From JACDAN01 sp035535195 (GTDB lineage Bacteria; Actinomycetota; Thermoleophilia; Gaiellales; Gaiellaceae): a stretch of 6,814 nt of DNA. Each line of letters begins with the position of its first letter. Positions within the stretch are counted from its first letter, which is position 1. This document shows positions 1 to 5,544 of this stretch, piece after piece. The DNA lies in NCBI GenBank assembly GCA_035535195.1, contig DATLQK010000081.1, forward strand, positions 1 through 6,814. The letters run 5' to 3'. The notes under the pieces are model-generated. The model worked only from the letters and a program-made list of their open reading frames with translations. It made no database searches and was not told the origin of the DNA. The translations under genes and the position numbers were made by a program.

Positions 1-553
1 AGACGAACGTGTCGGCGCCGGCGCCAAGCGCCGCCCGGTCGTTGCCGCCGTTGCCGTCGAGCGAGTCCCTGCCGTCGCCGCCGAGCAGCCTTTCCGCCCC
101 CGCGCCTCCGAGCAGGGTGTCGTTGCCGCCGGCACCGGCGATGCTTGTCGAGACGGTGTCGGTGAAGACCCCGTTGCTCTCGTCAATCCGCACGAGGTCG
201 CCGCCGGCGCGGGCGTCGACCGAGATCTTCACGATCTTGCGCCGCTTGAAGCTGAAGTCGGCCGAGCCGTTGTCACCGACGTCGACCTGAACGATGCCGG
301 CGTTTCCGGCTTTCAGGCGAAGCGTGATCTTGTCGCTTCCTTTCGTGCCCTTGACGGCGAGTACACCGTGCACGAGCGTGGGGCGCGCGAAAGCTGCGCG
401 TCCGAATGGGTAGGAGGCCTTGCCGGCGTTGGCGGCGGGCGCGGCACTCGCGGGTCCCGCCGCGATCCCCGCTGCAACGGCGGCGGCTGCCGCGACTATG
501 AAAGCTGCCAGCCACACGGTGCGCCCCTCCGTGAATCGAAACAGGCGGTTCAT
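1..553 (-). CDS. Secreted RTX (hemolysin-type calcium-binding) repeat protein, N-terminal part, cut by the window edge
   Basis: Reading leftward from ATG at 553, the frame stays open for 184 codons to the window edge, so the C-terminus is missing. Residues 1-37 look like a Sec signal peptide: basic start (MNRLFRF), hydrophobic core around 13-32, and a PASA/AP cleavage site near 37/38. Residues about 60-137 are beta-rich (VLAVKGTKGSDKITLRL) and resemble the spacer domain that often precedes RTX repeats in actinobacterial proteins. Residues 140-184 are back-to-back nonapeptides: GAGGNDTLL, GGAGAERLL, GGDGRDSLD, GNGGNDRAA, then LGAGADTFV. These match GGxGxDxUx, the calcium-binding parallel beta-roll; the second copy has Glu for Asp. 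The start is supported by AAAGGAG (570-564) 10 nt upstream. Known for the family: Ca2+ binds in extracellular beta-rolls. Inferred: an exported surface or matrix protein. The enzymatic role, if any, would lie in the missing part. Confidence 0.88.
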   Translation of the reverse strand, partial: MNRLFRFTEGRTVWLAAFIVAAAAAVAAGIAAGPASAAPAANAGKASYPFGRAAFARPTLVHGVLAVKGTKGSDKITLRLKAGNAGIVQVDVGDNGSADFSFKRRKIVKISVDARAGGDLVRIDESNGVFTDTVSTSIAGAGGNDTLLGGAGAERLLGGDGRDSLDGNGGNDRAALGAGADTFV

Positions 554-563
554 GTCTGTACGT

Positions 564-570
564 CTCCTTT
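564..570 (-). promoter_or_regulatory. Shine-Dalgarno site of the RTX gene
   Basis: On the minus strand AAAGGAG lies 10 nt before the ATG at 553. It fixes the start of the RTX-repeat gene and contrasts with the apparently leaderless starts at 1015 and 4233. Confidence 0.75.
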
Positions 571-575
571 CGATT

Positions 576-591
576 GAGCCGCGGACGGCTC
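576..591 (-). promoter_or_regulatory. Hairpin just upstream of the RTX gene's ribosome binding site
   Basis: GAGCCG and CGGCTC form a perfect 6-bp stem around a 4-nt loop, ending 5 nt before the AAAGGAG site. If the transcript starts further upstream, the hairpin lies in the 5' leader next to the ribosome site. It could affect translation or mRNA stability, or be an operator in DNA. The symmetry is seen directly; its role is inferred. Confidence 0.35.
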
Positions 592-661
592 GTTCTGTTG
601 TCCACCGAGGGTCGAGGGCGGGGATGCGTGTTCGCACCGTGGCGACTCCCCTGTCTTTTGC

Positions 662-689
662 GAGGCATCCCCCTGAGCGCAAATGCCTC
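662..689. repeat. Inverted repeat GAGGCAT/ATGCCTC
   Basis: A 7-bp inverted repeat with arms at 662-668 and 683-689 and a 14-nt spacer. A second interleaved pair, TTTGCG and CGCAAA, overlaps it. It lies upstream of the RTX gene and could be a regulator binding site. No partner protein is identified. Confidence 0.3.
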
Positions 690-697
690 TCGCTGAT

Positions 698-711
698 GCG
701 GCTCGAGCCGC
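698..711. repeat. 14-bp perfect palindrome, operator-like
   Basis: GCGGCTCGAGCCGC is a perfect 14-bp palindrome between the dehydrogenase relic and the RTX gene. A palindrome this long is expected about once by chance in a few tens of kilobases of GC-rich DNA, so the operator reading is tentative. Its non-coding position makes it worth noting. Confidence 0.3.
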
Positions 712-734
712 GGGTCGCGGAGAGGCCTACCGCC

Positions 735-985
735 GCTAAGGAGCAACCGGCGGCGTCGAGGATCAGATCGAACTCCCCCGTCAGGGCCTCGCCGACATGG
801 TTGGCGCCGAGTCGGCGGAGAAGTGCCTAAGTTCCCGCGGCCTAAGTTGCCGCGGCATCGCGAACCAGCCCGGTCAATTGTGCTCCGCTCTCGCGGGCGA
901 GCTGGATCGCGACGCGCCCGACGCCGCCGTTCGCGCCGGTGACGAGGACGCTCCTGTCGAGCGTGGAGACCCCCGGACTTTCCGA
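735..985 (-). pseudogene. Relic of a medium-chain dehydrogenase / NADPH:quinone oxidoreductase
   Basis: Reading leftward in one frame from about 985, the translation gives STLDRSVLVTGANGGVG, then RVAIQLARESGAQLTGLVRDAAAT. Next come a stop, AAGT, a second stop, then ALLRRLGANHVGEALTG and EFDLILDAAG. VLVTGANGGVGRVAIQLA is the nucleotide-binding beta-alpha-beta of the MDR superfamily (AxGGVG glycine motif). LGANHV and FDLILDAAG are the conserved following strands (compare LGADxV and FDLVLDxVGG). The gene is broken by amber codons at 844-842 and 829-827. It also lacks its N-terminal catalytic domain, whose place is taken by the divergent regulator gene, and its C-terminus. No start or ribosome site is seen. 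It is almost certainly non-functional. The outer limits are approximate. Confidence 0.78.
827..856. repeat. 15-bp tandem duplication carrying an amber codon
   Basis: 827-841 and 842-856 are adjacent 15-bp copies differing at one base (minus strand GCCGCGGGAACTTAG and GCCGCGGCAACTTAG). The unit is exactly five codons, so the relic's frame is kept on both sides, but each copy brings a TAG. This is seen directly in the sequence. Confidence 0.85.
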
Positions 986-1000
986 CGCAGCGAGGGGGAG

Positions 1001-1006
1001 TAGGCT
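1001..1006 (+). promoter_or_regulatory. -10 element TAGGCT, probable leaderless start of the LuxR gene
   Basis: TAGGCT fits the actinobacterial TANNNT -10 pattern and ends 8 nt before the ATG at 1015. Transcription would then begin at or within a few bases of the start codon. The only purine-rich candidate ribosome site, GAGGGGGAG at 992-1000, is too far upstream (14 nt). No convincing -35 is seen. Confidence 0.45.
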
Positions 1007-1014
1007 GGACGCAC

Positions 1015-3861
1015 ATGAAAGTGGCCGCGGCCGCCGAACCGCTCCTCGAGCGGAACGATGAGCTGGCGCGGATCGAGTCGGCGCTGGCCGACGCTCGCAC
1101 GCGGCGCGGCAGGTTCGTGGTGGTCGAAGGGCCGGCCGGGATCGGCAAGACGGCGCTGCTCGCCGCGGCGCGCACTGCAGCGGCAGAGGGCGGAATGCGC
1201 GTCCTGCGGTCGCGCGCGACCGAGATGGAGATCAATTTCGCCTTCGGCGTGGTGCGGCAGCTGTTCGAGCCCCCGCTCGTCGAGGCATCGGAGCTCGAAC
1301 GTGTCGATCTGATGCAAGACGCTGCCGGCGTGGCAGCCAGTCTGCTCGGGCTCCCAGGCGCACCTGCGAACGGTCCGCCCTTTTCGGGCGTCGACCCCTC
1401 GTTCGCGATCCTCCACGGCCTCTACTGGCTGTGCGCGAACCTCGCCGCAGACTGCCCGCTCTGCGTGGTCGTCGACGATGCGCACTGGGCGGACGCAGCA
1501 TCCCTTCGTTACCTGGCCTTCCTGCTCACGCGGCTCGAAGAACTGGACGTCGCGCTCGTCGTCGCGACCCGTCCTCCCCAAACGGGCAACGACGCCGAGC
1601 TGCTTAGGGCGGTGACGACCGACTCCTCCGCCGATGTGATCCGTCTCGCTCCGCTGACGAGGGGCGCCGTCGTCCAGCTGCTCGAGGCGGGGCTCGGTCG
1701 GGCTCCGGATCCGGACGCCGTCGACACCTGCCTGCGCGTAACGCGCGGCACGCCCTTCCTCGTCCGCGAGCTCGTGACGGCACTAAGCGCGGACGGCGTC
1801 GGAGGCGGTGTGGAAACGGTCGGTCGCTCGGTTCGCCTGCGGCTCCTTCGGCTACCGGAGCCTGCAGGGCGGCTCGCGCGAGCGCTGGCGATCCTCGAGC
1901 AGAGCGACCTCTTGCAGGCGGCGCGGCTCGCAGGCCTCGAAGAGCTCGAAGCAGCCGATGCGGCAGACCGGCTGGCGACCGCAGGGATCCTCGAGGCCGG
2001 CCGGCCGCTGATGTTCGTGCATCCGCTCGTCCGCGACGGGGTCTACTCGGAGCTCTCCAGCGCCGAGCGCGCGCAAGGTCACCACCGTGCTGCCGAGCTG
2101 CTAGCCGAGCAACCGGGCGCAGACGCGCGCGTTGCGGAGCACCTGCTGGCGAGCGAACCCGCCGGCGACCGCTGGGTGGTCGAGCGGCTGGTCGCAGCCG
2201 CCCGCGTGGCGGGCAAGCAGGGCGCGCCCGAGTCGGAGGCGGTTTTCCTGCGCCGAGCGCTCGCCGAACCGCCGCCGCCGGGCGAGCGGCCGGCACTGTT
2301 GCTCGACCTCGGAATGGCCGAGGCCAGCGCCGGCCTTGCCGGCTGGCCCGAACACCTGCAGCAGGCCATCGACGCCGCGCCGGACCCCGCGGCAGCCGCC
2401 GAGGCAGCGCTCGTGCTGGCGCACGCCCTCAGCGGTGCCCAGCGTTACGCGGAGGCGGTGGAGGTGCTTGATCGCGCCGCGGCGGCGCTTCATGCGCCAC
2501 GCTCGGAACTCGGGCTTCAGCTCGAGGCCGCCGCCGTGATCGCTGAGTTTAACGACCCGGTAACGATGCCTCCCGTGTCGCCTCGCCGGGTAGCGCTGCG
2601 CGAGTTGGCGGCGGACGACCCGGCGGCACCGGCCGAGCTCCTCGCGGCAGCGGCCTTCATCTCCGGCCTGGAGAACGAGCCGGCCGAGGGCGCCGCCGAG
2701 CTCGCGAGCCGCGCGCTTCAAGCCGGAGCCAGCGCACCGCGCGGCTCCGCTGGTCGGCAGTGGGTCTCGTCGACAGGGTGGTTTTCGGCCTCGGCGTTTA
2801 CGCTGCTTTGGAGCGAGCGGTACGCTCAGTTGCGACCGCTGCTCGATGCCTCGATCGCACAGGCGCGGGCGACCGGCGACAGCACCCGGCTCGCCATGGG
2901 CCTGGCCGTCCGCTCGTGGCTCGCGCTCCGACGCGGCGATCTGGGCACCGCCGAGGCAGACGCCCGGACGGCGCTTGCCGCAACCGAGCTCCCCGCGCCA
3001 CCGATGTTCCGCGTGCTGAACGGCGCTGTGCTTGTGCAGGCGCTCGTCGACCAGGGCGAGCTCGAGGCGGCAGAGGAGGCGCTCGCGCCGCTCGACTTCG
3101 AAACCGAGAGCGGGTCGCTCATCTCGCCACCGCTTCGTTTTGCCCGTGGCCGACTCCGGCTTGCACAAGGACGAGTCACCGAAGGGCTCGAGGACATCCT
3201 GGCCGTCGGCGCGCTCCTGACGCGATCGCTCGTCACCTCCCCGGGGGCCCTTCCCTGGCGATCGGAGGCTGCCCTCGTCCATCTCGCGCTCGGCGATCAG
3301 GAAGCGGCGGAACGCCTGGCTGAAGAGGAGCTCCAGCTGGCCCGCGCGTTCGGCGCCCCGCGCGCACTCGGCGTCGCGCTCCGCGCCGCCGGCGTCGTGG
3401 CGGGCGGTGACCGTGGAGCGTCCCTGCTGCGCGAGGCCATCCACGCGTTCGAGCGCGCCGGCGCCCGGTTGGAAAGAACGCGTGCGCTCGCGGACCTCGG
3501 TGCCATGCTTCGGCGGCGCAACCGGCGCACCGAGGCGCGAGAGCTGCTCCGTGACGCCCTCGACGTCGCCCACCGCGCGGGCGCCAGACCGCTCGCCGAA
3601 TACGCCGAGACCGAGCTCCGCGCAACGGGTGCGCGCCCGCGCCGGCTCGTTCTCACGGGGCTCGATTCGCTGACGGCCAGCGAGCGCCGTATCGCCGAGC
3701 TCGCCGGCCAGGGTCTCACCAACCGCGAGATCGCACAGACGCTGTTCGTCACCGCACGCACGGTGGAGGGTCACCTCACGAGCGTCTTTCGCAAGCTGCA
3801 GGTCAGCTCGAGAGACGAGCTTCCTGCCGCGCTCGCCGGCGGCGCTCCAGTCTCGGCCTAG
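1015..3861 (+). CDS. LuxR-family LAL regulator (ATP-binding, MalT-like)
   Basis: A 948-aa transcription factor, the usual size for large ATP-binding LuxR regulators. Residues 12-260 form a STAND-type AAA ATPase domain. Walker A is GPAGIGKT (39-46), Walker B is CVVVDDAHWAD (150-160), an arginine-bearing VATRP strand lies at 183-187, and a RGTPFLVREL motif at 244-253. Residues about 370-870 are alanine/leucine-rich helical repeats of TPR type, the usual sensor and oligomerisation part. Residues 886-940 are the LuxR/GerE helix-turn-helix (LTASERRIAELAGQGLTNRE, then IAQTLFVTARTVEGHLTSVF). In this family, ligand and ATP binding drive oligomerisation and activation. The ligand and targets here cannot be read from sequence. 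Both ATPase motifs and the DNA-binding domain look intact. The gene stands alone and diverges from the oxidoreductase relic, which may once have been a target; that is inference. Confidence 0.93.
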   Translation: MKVAAAAEPLLERNDELARIESALADARTRRGRFVVVEGPAGIGKTALLAAARTAAAEGGMRVLRSRATEMEINFAFGVVRQLFEPPLVEASELERVDLMQDAAGVAASLLGLPGAPANGPPFSGVDPSFAILHGLYWLCANLAADCPLCVVVDDAHWADAASLRYLAFLLTRLEELDVALVVATRPPQTGNDAELLRAVTTDSSADVIRLAPLTRGAVVQLLEAGLGRAPDPDAVDTCLRVTRGTPFLVRELVTALSADGVGGGVETVGRSVRLRLLRLPEPAGRLARALAILEQSDLLQAARLAGLEELEAADAADRLATAGILEAGRPLMFVHPLVRDGVYSELSSAERAQGHHRAAELLAEQPGADARVAEHLLASEPAGDRWVVERLVAAARVAGKQGAPESEAVFLRRALAEPPPPGERPALLLDLGMAEASAGLAGWPEHLQQAIDAAPDPAAAAEAALVLAHALSGAQRYAEAVEVLDRAAAALHAPRSELGLQLEAAAVIAEFNDPVTMPPVSPRRVALRELAADDPAAPAELLAAAAFISGLENEPAEGAAELASRALQAGASAPRGSAGRQWVSSTGWFSASAFTLLWSERYAQLRPLLDASIAQARATGDSTRLAMGLAVRSWLALRRGDLGTAEADARTALAATELPAPPMFRVLNGAVLVQALVDQGELEAAEEALAPLDFETESGSLISPPLRFARGRLRLAQGRVTEGLEDILAVGALLTRSLVTSPGALPWRSEAALVHLALGDQEAAERLAEEELQLARAFGAPRALGVALRAAGVVAGGDRGASLLREAIHAFERAGARLERTRALADLGAMLRRRNRRTEARELLRDALDVAHRAGARPLAEYAETELRATGARPRRLVLTGLDSLTASERRIAELAGQGLTNREIAQTLFVTARTVEGHLTSVFRKLQVSSRDELPAALAGGAPVSA

Positions 3862-4097
3862 GGGCCTCACGGGCCAAGTAACGGCCTGCGACTGGGCCGA
3901 CTCGGACGCGGGACGCTAGGGGTCGCCGAGGCGGTCAATACGAATCAGGTGTTCCCTCAAAGTTCCCTCAGCGAGCCCGTTGGCTCTCCAGAGCCTCGAA
4001 AAGCCCTGCAAAACCGCGCCTGGCTGACCCCCTCCACGATCACCTCCAGCATCGCGTCTGAAGAGACAACAGAAGGTGCTAATTTGCAGGTACTTCA
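3862..4097. other. Non-coding stretch with a direct repeat and alternative hairpins
   Basis: No credible gene is seen between the LuxR gene and tRNA-Thr. It contains GTTCCCTCA twice (3951-3959 and 3962-3970). It also has three alternating 5-mers, GAGCC (3973-3977), GGCTC (3982-3986) and GAGCC (3991-3995), whose middle element can pair with either neighbour. No T-rich tract follows any hairpin on either strand, so no classical terminator can be called. Confidence 0.5.
3951..3970. repeat. Direct repeat of GTTCCCTCA
   Basis: Two exact 9-bp copies separated by AA give an 11-bp period, close to one DNA helical turn. They lie downstream of both the LuxR gene and tRNA-Thr. Function is unknown. Confidence 0.5.
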
Positions 4098-4170
4098 AGC
4101 CCTCTGACGGACTCGAACCGTCGACCCCCTCCTTACCATGGAGGTGCTCTACCAACTGAGCTAAGAGGGC
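4098..4170 (-). tRNA. tRNA-Thr (anticodon GGT)
   Basis: The minus strand folds as a complete class I cloverleaf. The acceptor is GCCCTCT/AGAGGGC, the D-stem GCTC/GAGC around AGTTGGTA, and the anticodon stem CCTCC/GGAGG with loop ATGGTAA (anticodon GGT, genome positions 4137-4135). A 5-nt variable loop follows, then T-stem GACGG/CCGTC around TTCGAGT. The discriminator base is T at 4098. CCA is not encoded, so it would be added after transcription. The gene reads ACC and ACU threonine codons and points away from the membrane-protein operon. Confidence 0.97.
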
Positions 4171-4180
4171 GTGAAGGAAC

Positions 4181-4186
4181 ATGGTA
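4181..4186 (-). promoter_or_regulatory. Possible -10 box of tRNA-Thr
   Basis: TACCAT on the minus strand fits TANNNT and would place transcription start about 4 nt before the tRNA. The -10 of tRNA-Tyr has similar spacing. No good -35 is visible. The box overlaps a 10-bp sequence complementary to the tRNA D-arm. Confidence 0.35.
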
Positions 4187-4195
4187 GAGCACGCC

Positions 4196-4225
4196 TTGTT
4201 TAGGGCGAGTGCTCGGCGGTAACCT
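4196..4225 (+). promoter_or_regulatory. Promoter of the small membrane-protein operon (leaderless type)
   Basis: TTGTTT (4196-4201), an 18-nt spacer and TAACCT (4220-4225) form a plausible -35/-10 pair. The -10 ends 7 nt before the ATG at 4233, so the mRNA would begin at or next to the start codon. No Shine-Dalgarno sequence precedes that ATG, which supports a leaderless start. The promoter is divergent from tRNA-Thr. Confidence 0.5.
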
Positions 4226-4232
4226 CTTCACC

Positions 4233-4361
4233 ATGCTGAGGAAACTGCTCTGGACCGGCCTCTACGCAGGTCTTGGCGCTGCCGCCACCATCGCTGCGCG
4301 GCGCGTTGCGTCGAAGATCTGGCGCGTCGCCACCGGCGAGGCCCCGCCGGCGAAGAAATGA
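4233..4361 (+). CDS. Small membrane protein, DUF4235-like, 42 aa
   Basis: A 42-aa protein. Residues 4-22 (KLLWTGLYAGLGAAATIAA) make one hydrophobic helix, followed by a basic segment and a KIWRVATGEAPPAKK tail. The LxxGLxAGLGAAxxxAxRRxxxKIWRxATGExPP pattern resembles the first half of DUF4235 proteins (usually about 80-90 aa), so it may be a short form of that family; this is recognition from memory, not a search. The stop codon overlaps the next start as ATGA (4358-4361), so it should be translationally coupled to its neighbour. It is the first gene of the four-gene operon and begins just after a leaderless-type -10 box. The actual function is unknown. Confidence 0.72.
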   Translation: MLRKLLWTGLYAGLGAAATIAARRVASKIWRVATGEAPPAKK

Positions 4362-4711
4362 CCAAGGGCGATCGCATCGTAGAGCGCGGCTCGGAACGTC
4401 TACGCGACCTTTCCGAGAAGGCCGCCGCCAAGGGAGGGGTGGCCGAGAAGCTCGCGCCACCACTGGCCGAGGACGCGGCCTTCCTCCGGAAATTGAAGCC
4501 GAGTCTTATTGCCGCGCGCGCGCGAGGCGAGGCGCCGACGAACCTCGAGCCCGGCGCGGAAGCGATCGCTCCGACGGGCCCGCAGCTCGGCGAGCGGCGG
4601 AAGCGGAAGAAGGGGCCCAATCCCTTCGTCGTCGTCGGCGCGGCTCTCGCTCTCGGCGTCACGCTCGCGAAGCTGATCGACTGGAGGGGACATGCCCACC
4701 CACGAGGCTGA
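4358..4711 (+). CDS. Hypothetical protein with one C-terminal membrane helix
   Basis: A 117-aa protein that I cannot assign to a named family. Residues 1-60 are charged and mostly helical (GDRIVERGSERLRDLSEKAA; FLRKLKPSLIAARARGEAPT). Residues 61-80 look like a flexible linker. A basic cluster RKRKKG (81-86) precedes one hydrophobic helix (about 87-108, PNPFVVVGAALALGVTLAKL), and the tail is short. The positive-inside rule puts the N-terminal domain in the cytoplasm. This layout, a charged helical domain plus C-terminal anchor, is that of DUF883 (YqjD/ElaB-type) proteins, but no sequence identity is claimed. The start overlaps the preceding stop as ATGA, and its 3' end overlaps the holin-like gene by 20 nt. 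Confidence 0.8.
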   Translation: MTKGDRIVERGSERLRDLSEKAAAKGGVAEKLAPPLAEDAAFLRKLKPSLIAARARGEAPTNLEPGAEAIAPTGPQLGERRKRKKGPNPFVVVGAALALGVTLAKLIDWRGHAHPRG

Positions 4712-5093
4712 CCGCATGGGTGTCGCTCCCGCCGCCAAGCAAGTCGCCGAGCACGCGAGCGCACTGGCGCGACTCGAGATGGAGCTCGCCGGCCTGGAGC
4801 TGAAGGGAAAGGTCGCGAGCCTGGGGCTCGGCGCCGGGCTTCTGGTCGGCGCCGCCTTCTTCGGACTGTTCGCAGTCGGCTTCGGCCTCGCGACGATCGC
4901 CGCCGCCCTCGCGCTCGTCCTCGATACCTGGCTCGCGCTTCTGATCGTCTTCGGGTCGCTCCTTCTGCTCGTAGCCATCCTCGCCCTCGTCGGCCTCAGT
5001 CGGGTGCGCAAGGGCTCGCCGCCCGTGCCGGAGCTGGCCATCCAAGAGGCGAAGCTGACCTCCACAGCACTGAGAAGCAATGGGCACTCGTAA
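4692..5093 (+). CDS. Holin-X family protein (Phage_holin_3_6, DUF1469)
   Basis: A 133-aa membrane protein. Residues about 14-42 form an amphipathic helix (AKQVAEHASALARLEMELAG), typical of the start of Phage_holin_3_6 proteins. Two long hydrophobic segments follow, about 44-77 and 80-103, joined by LDTW. The tail is charged (SRVRKGSPPVPELAIQEAK). Despite the name, chromosomal members in actinobacteria and YqjE in E. coli are not known lysis proteins; no endolysin or other phage gene is present here. The start at 4692 is preceded by GGAGGGG (4683-4689), close to the ATG. A second in-frame ATG at 4716 has no ribosome site. The gene overlaps both neighbours (20 nt and 14 nt), so it is probably co-translated with them. 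Confidence 0.88.
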   Translation: MPTHEADRMGVAPAAKQVAEHASALARLEMELAGLELKGKVASLGLGAGLLVGAAFFGLFAVGFGLATIAAALALVLDTWLALLIVFGSLLLLVAILALVGLSRVRKGSPPVPELAIQEAKLTSTALRSNGHS

Positions 5094-5367
5094 CGGACGC
5101 AGCGCGGAGGACGTCCGCCGCGACATCGCCGCCGAGCGGGACCAGCTCGCGTCGGCCGTCGAAGATCTTCGAAGCGGGCTCGGCGAGGCGACGGACGTCG
5201 CCGGCAAGCTCCGTGCGAACCTTCCGGTTGCAGCTGCCGGCGCGATGAGCGCGGGCTTCGTCTTGGCCGGAGGGATCGGCGCGACGATGCGCTACCTCGC
5301 ACGAAGGGGCCGCGAGGGCGACGAGAAAGCTCGCTTCGGCCCGTTCAAGCTGATCGGCCGCAGCTAG
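5080..5367 (+). CDS. DUF3618-type membrane protein
   Basis: A 95-aa protein. Residues 8-34 (RSAEDVRRDIAAERDQLASA) are a charged helix with the xxExIRxDIxxxRxxLxxxVxxL pattern of DUF3618. A hydrophobic helix at about 49-72 (PVAAAGAMSAGFVLAGGIGA) follows, then a basic tail ending FGPFKLIGRS. DUF3618 proteins commonly sit beside Holin-X genes in actinobacteria, as here. Their role is unknown; the helix may mediate protein contacts at the membrane face. The gene overlaps the holin-like gene by 14 nt and has only a weak GAGAAG upstream, so translational coupling is likely. It is the last gene of the operon, and no clear terminator separates it from tRNA-Tyr. Confidence 0.82.
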   Translation: MGTRNGRSAEDVRRDIAAERDQLASAVEDLRSGLGEATDVAGKLRANLPVAAAGAMSAGFVLAGGIGATMRYLARRGREGDEKARFGPFKLIGRS

Positions 5368-5417
5368 CCGCAAAAGCACAAATCGGGCACGGCTACGTTT
5401 CGCCACGCCCGCCTAGT

Positions 5418-5423
5418 TACAAT
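5418..5423 (+). promoter_or_regulatory. -10 box of tRNA-Tyr
   Basis: TACAAT matches the TATAAT consensus at five of six bases and lies 10 nt before the mature tRNA. Transcription would start about 4 nt upstream of it. No good -35 is seen at 16-18 nt. Confidence 0.6.
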
Positions 5424-5433
5424 GCGCCGCCCC

Positions 5434-5515
5434 GGGGGAGTTCCCGAGTGGCCAAAGGGGACGGGCTGTAAACCCGTTGGCTCAGCCTTCGAAGGTTCGA
5501 ATCCTTCCTCCCCCA
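5434..5515 (+). tRNA. tRNA-Tyr (anticodon GTA)
   Basis: A class II cloverleaf. The acceptor is GGGGGAG/CTCCCCC with discriminator A. The D-stem is CCC/GGG, and the anticodon stem ACGGG/CCCGT encloses loop CTGTAAA (anticodon GTA at 5468-5470). A 13-nt variable arm is followed by T-stem GAAGG/CCTTC around TTCGAAT. The long variable arm is normal for bacterial tRNA-Tyr. CCA is not encoded. It reads UAC and UAU codons. Confidence 0.96.
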
Positions 5516-5544
5516 TTCGCGCGCTACAGGCCCGATGTTGAACT

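Noticed and set aside
599..604. TGGACA on the minus strand as a -35 box for the RTX gene
   Set aside because: It matches five of six -35 consensus bases, but there is no acceptable -10 at 16-19 nt spacing.
827..844. Readthrough or pyrrolysine decoding of the two TAG codons
   Set aside because: The fragment also lacks its N-terminal domain, C-terminus and start site, so decay explains it better. Nothing in the window supports amber recoding.
273..1235. 320-codon minus-strand reading frame
   Set aside because: It is arginine-rich shadow sequence. The real coding signals, the RTX gene and the dehydrogenase relic, are in other frames of the same strand.
2101..3870. 589-codon minus-strand reading frame opposite the LuxR gene
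   Set aside because: It lies antisense to a gene with clear ATPase and helix-turn-helix motifs. Long antisense frames are expected at this GC content, and the translation shows no recognisable domain.
4098..4170. tRNA-Thr as an integration (att) site
   Set aside because: No second copy of the tRNA 3' end and no integrase gene is seen in the window.
3916..4182. 88-codon minus-strand reading frame over the tRNA-Thr region
   Set aside because: Its first part (ALLAQLVEHLHGKEGVDGSS) is the well-known spurious translation of a tRNA gene, and the rest has no family resemblance.
4692..5093. Phage lysis cassette or prophage, from the holin-like gene
   Set aside because: No endolysin, integrase, capsid or other phage gene is present. 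Chromosomal Holin-X genes beside DUF3618 are a common actinobacterial arrangement.
4400..5302. 300-codon minus-strand reading frame opposite the membrane operon
   Set aside because: Arg/Ser-rich shadow of four overlapping plus-strand genes that have family resemblance and membrane helices.
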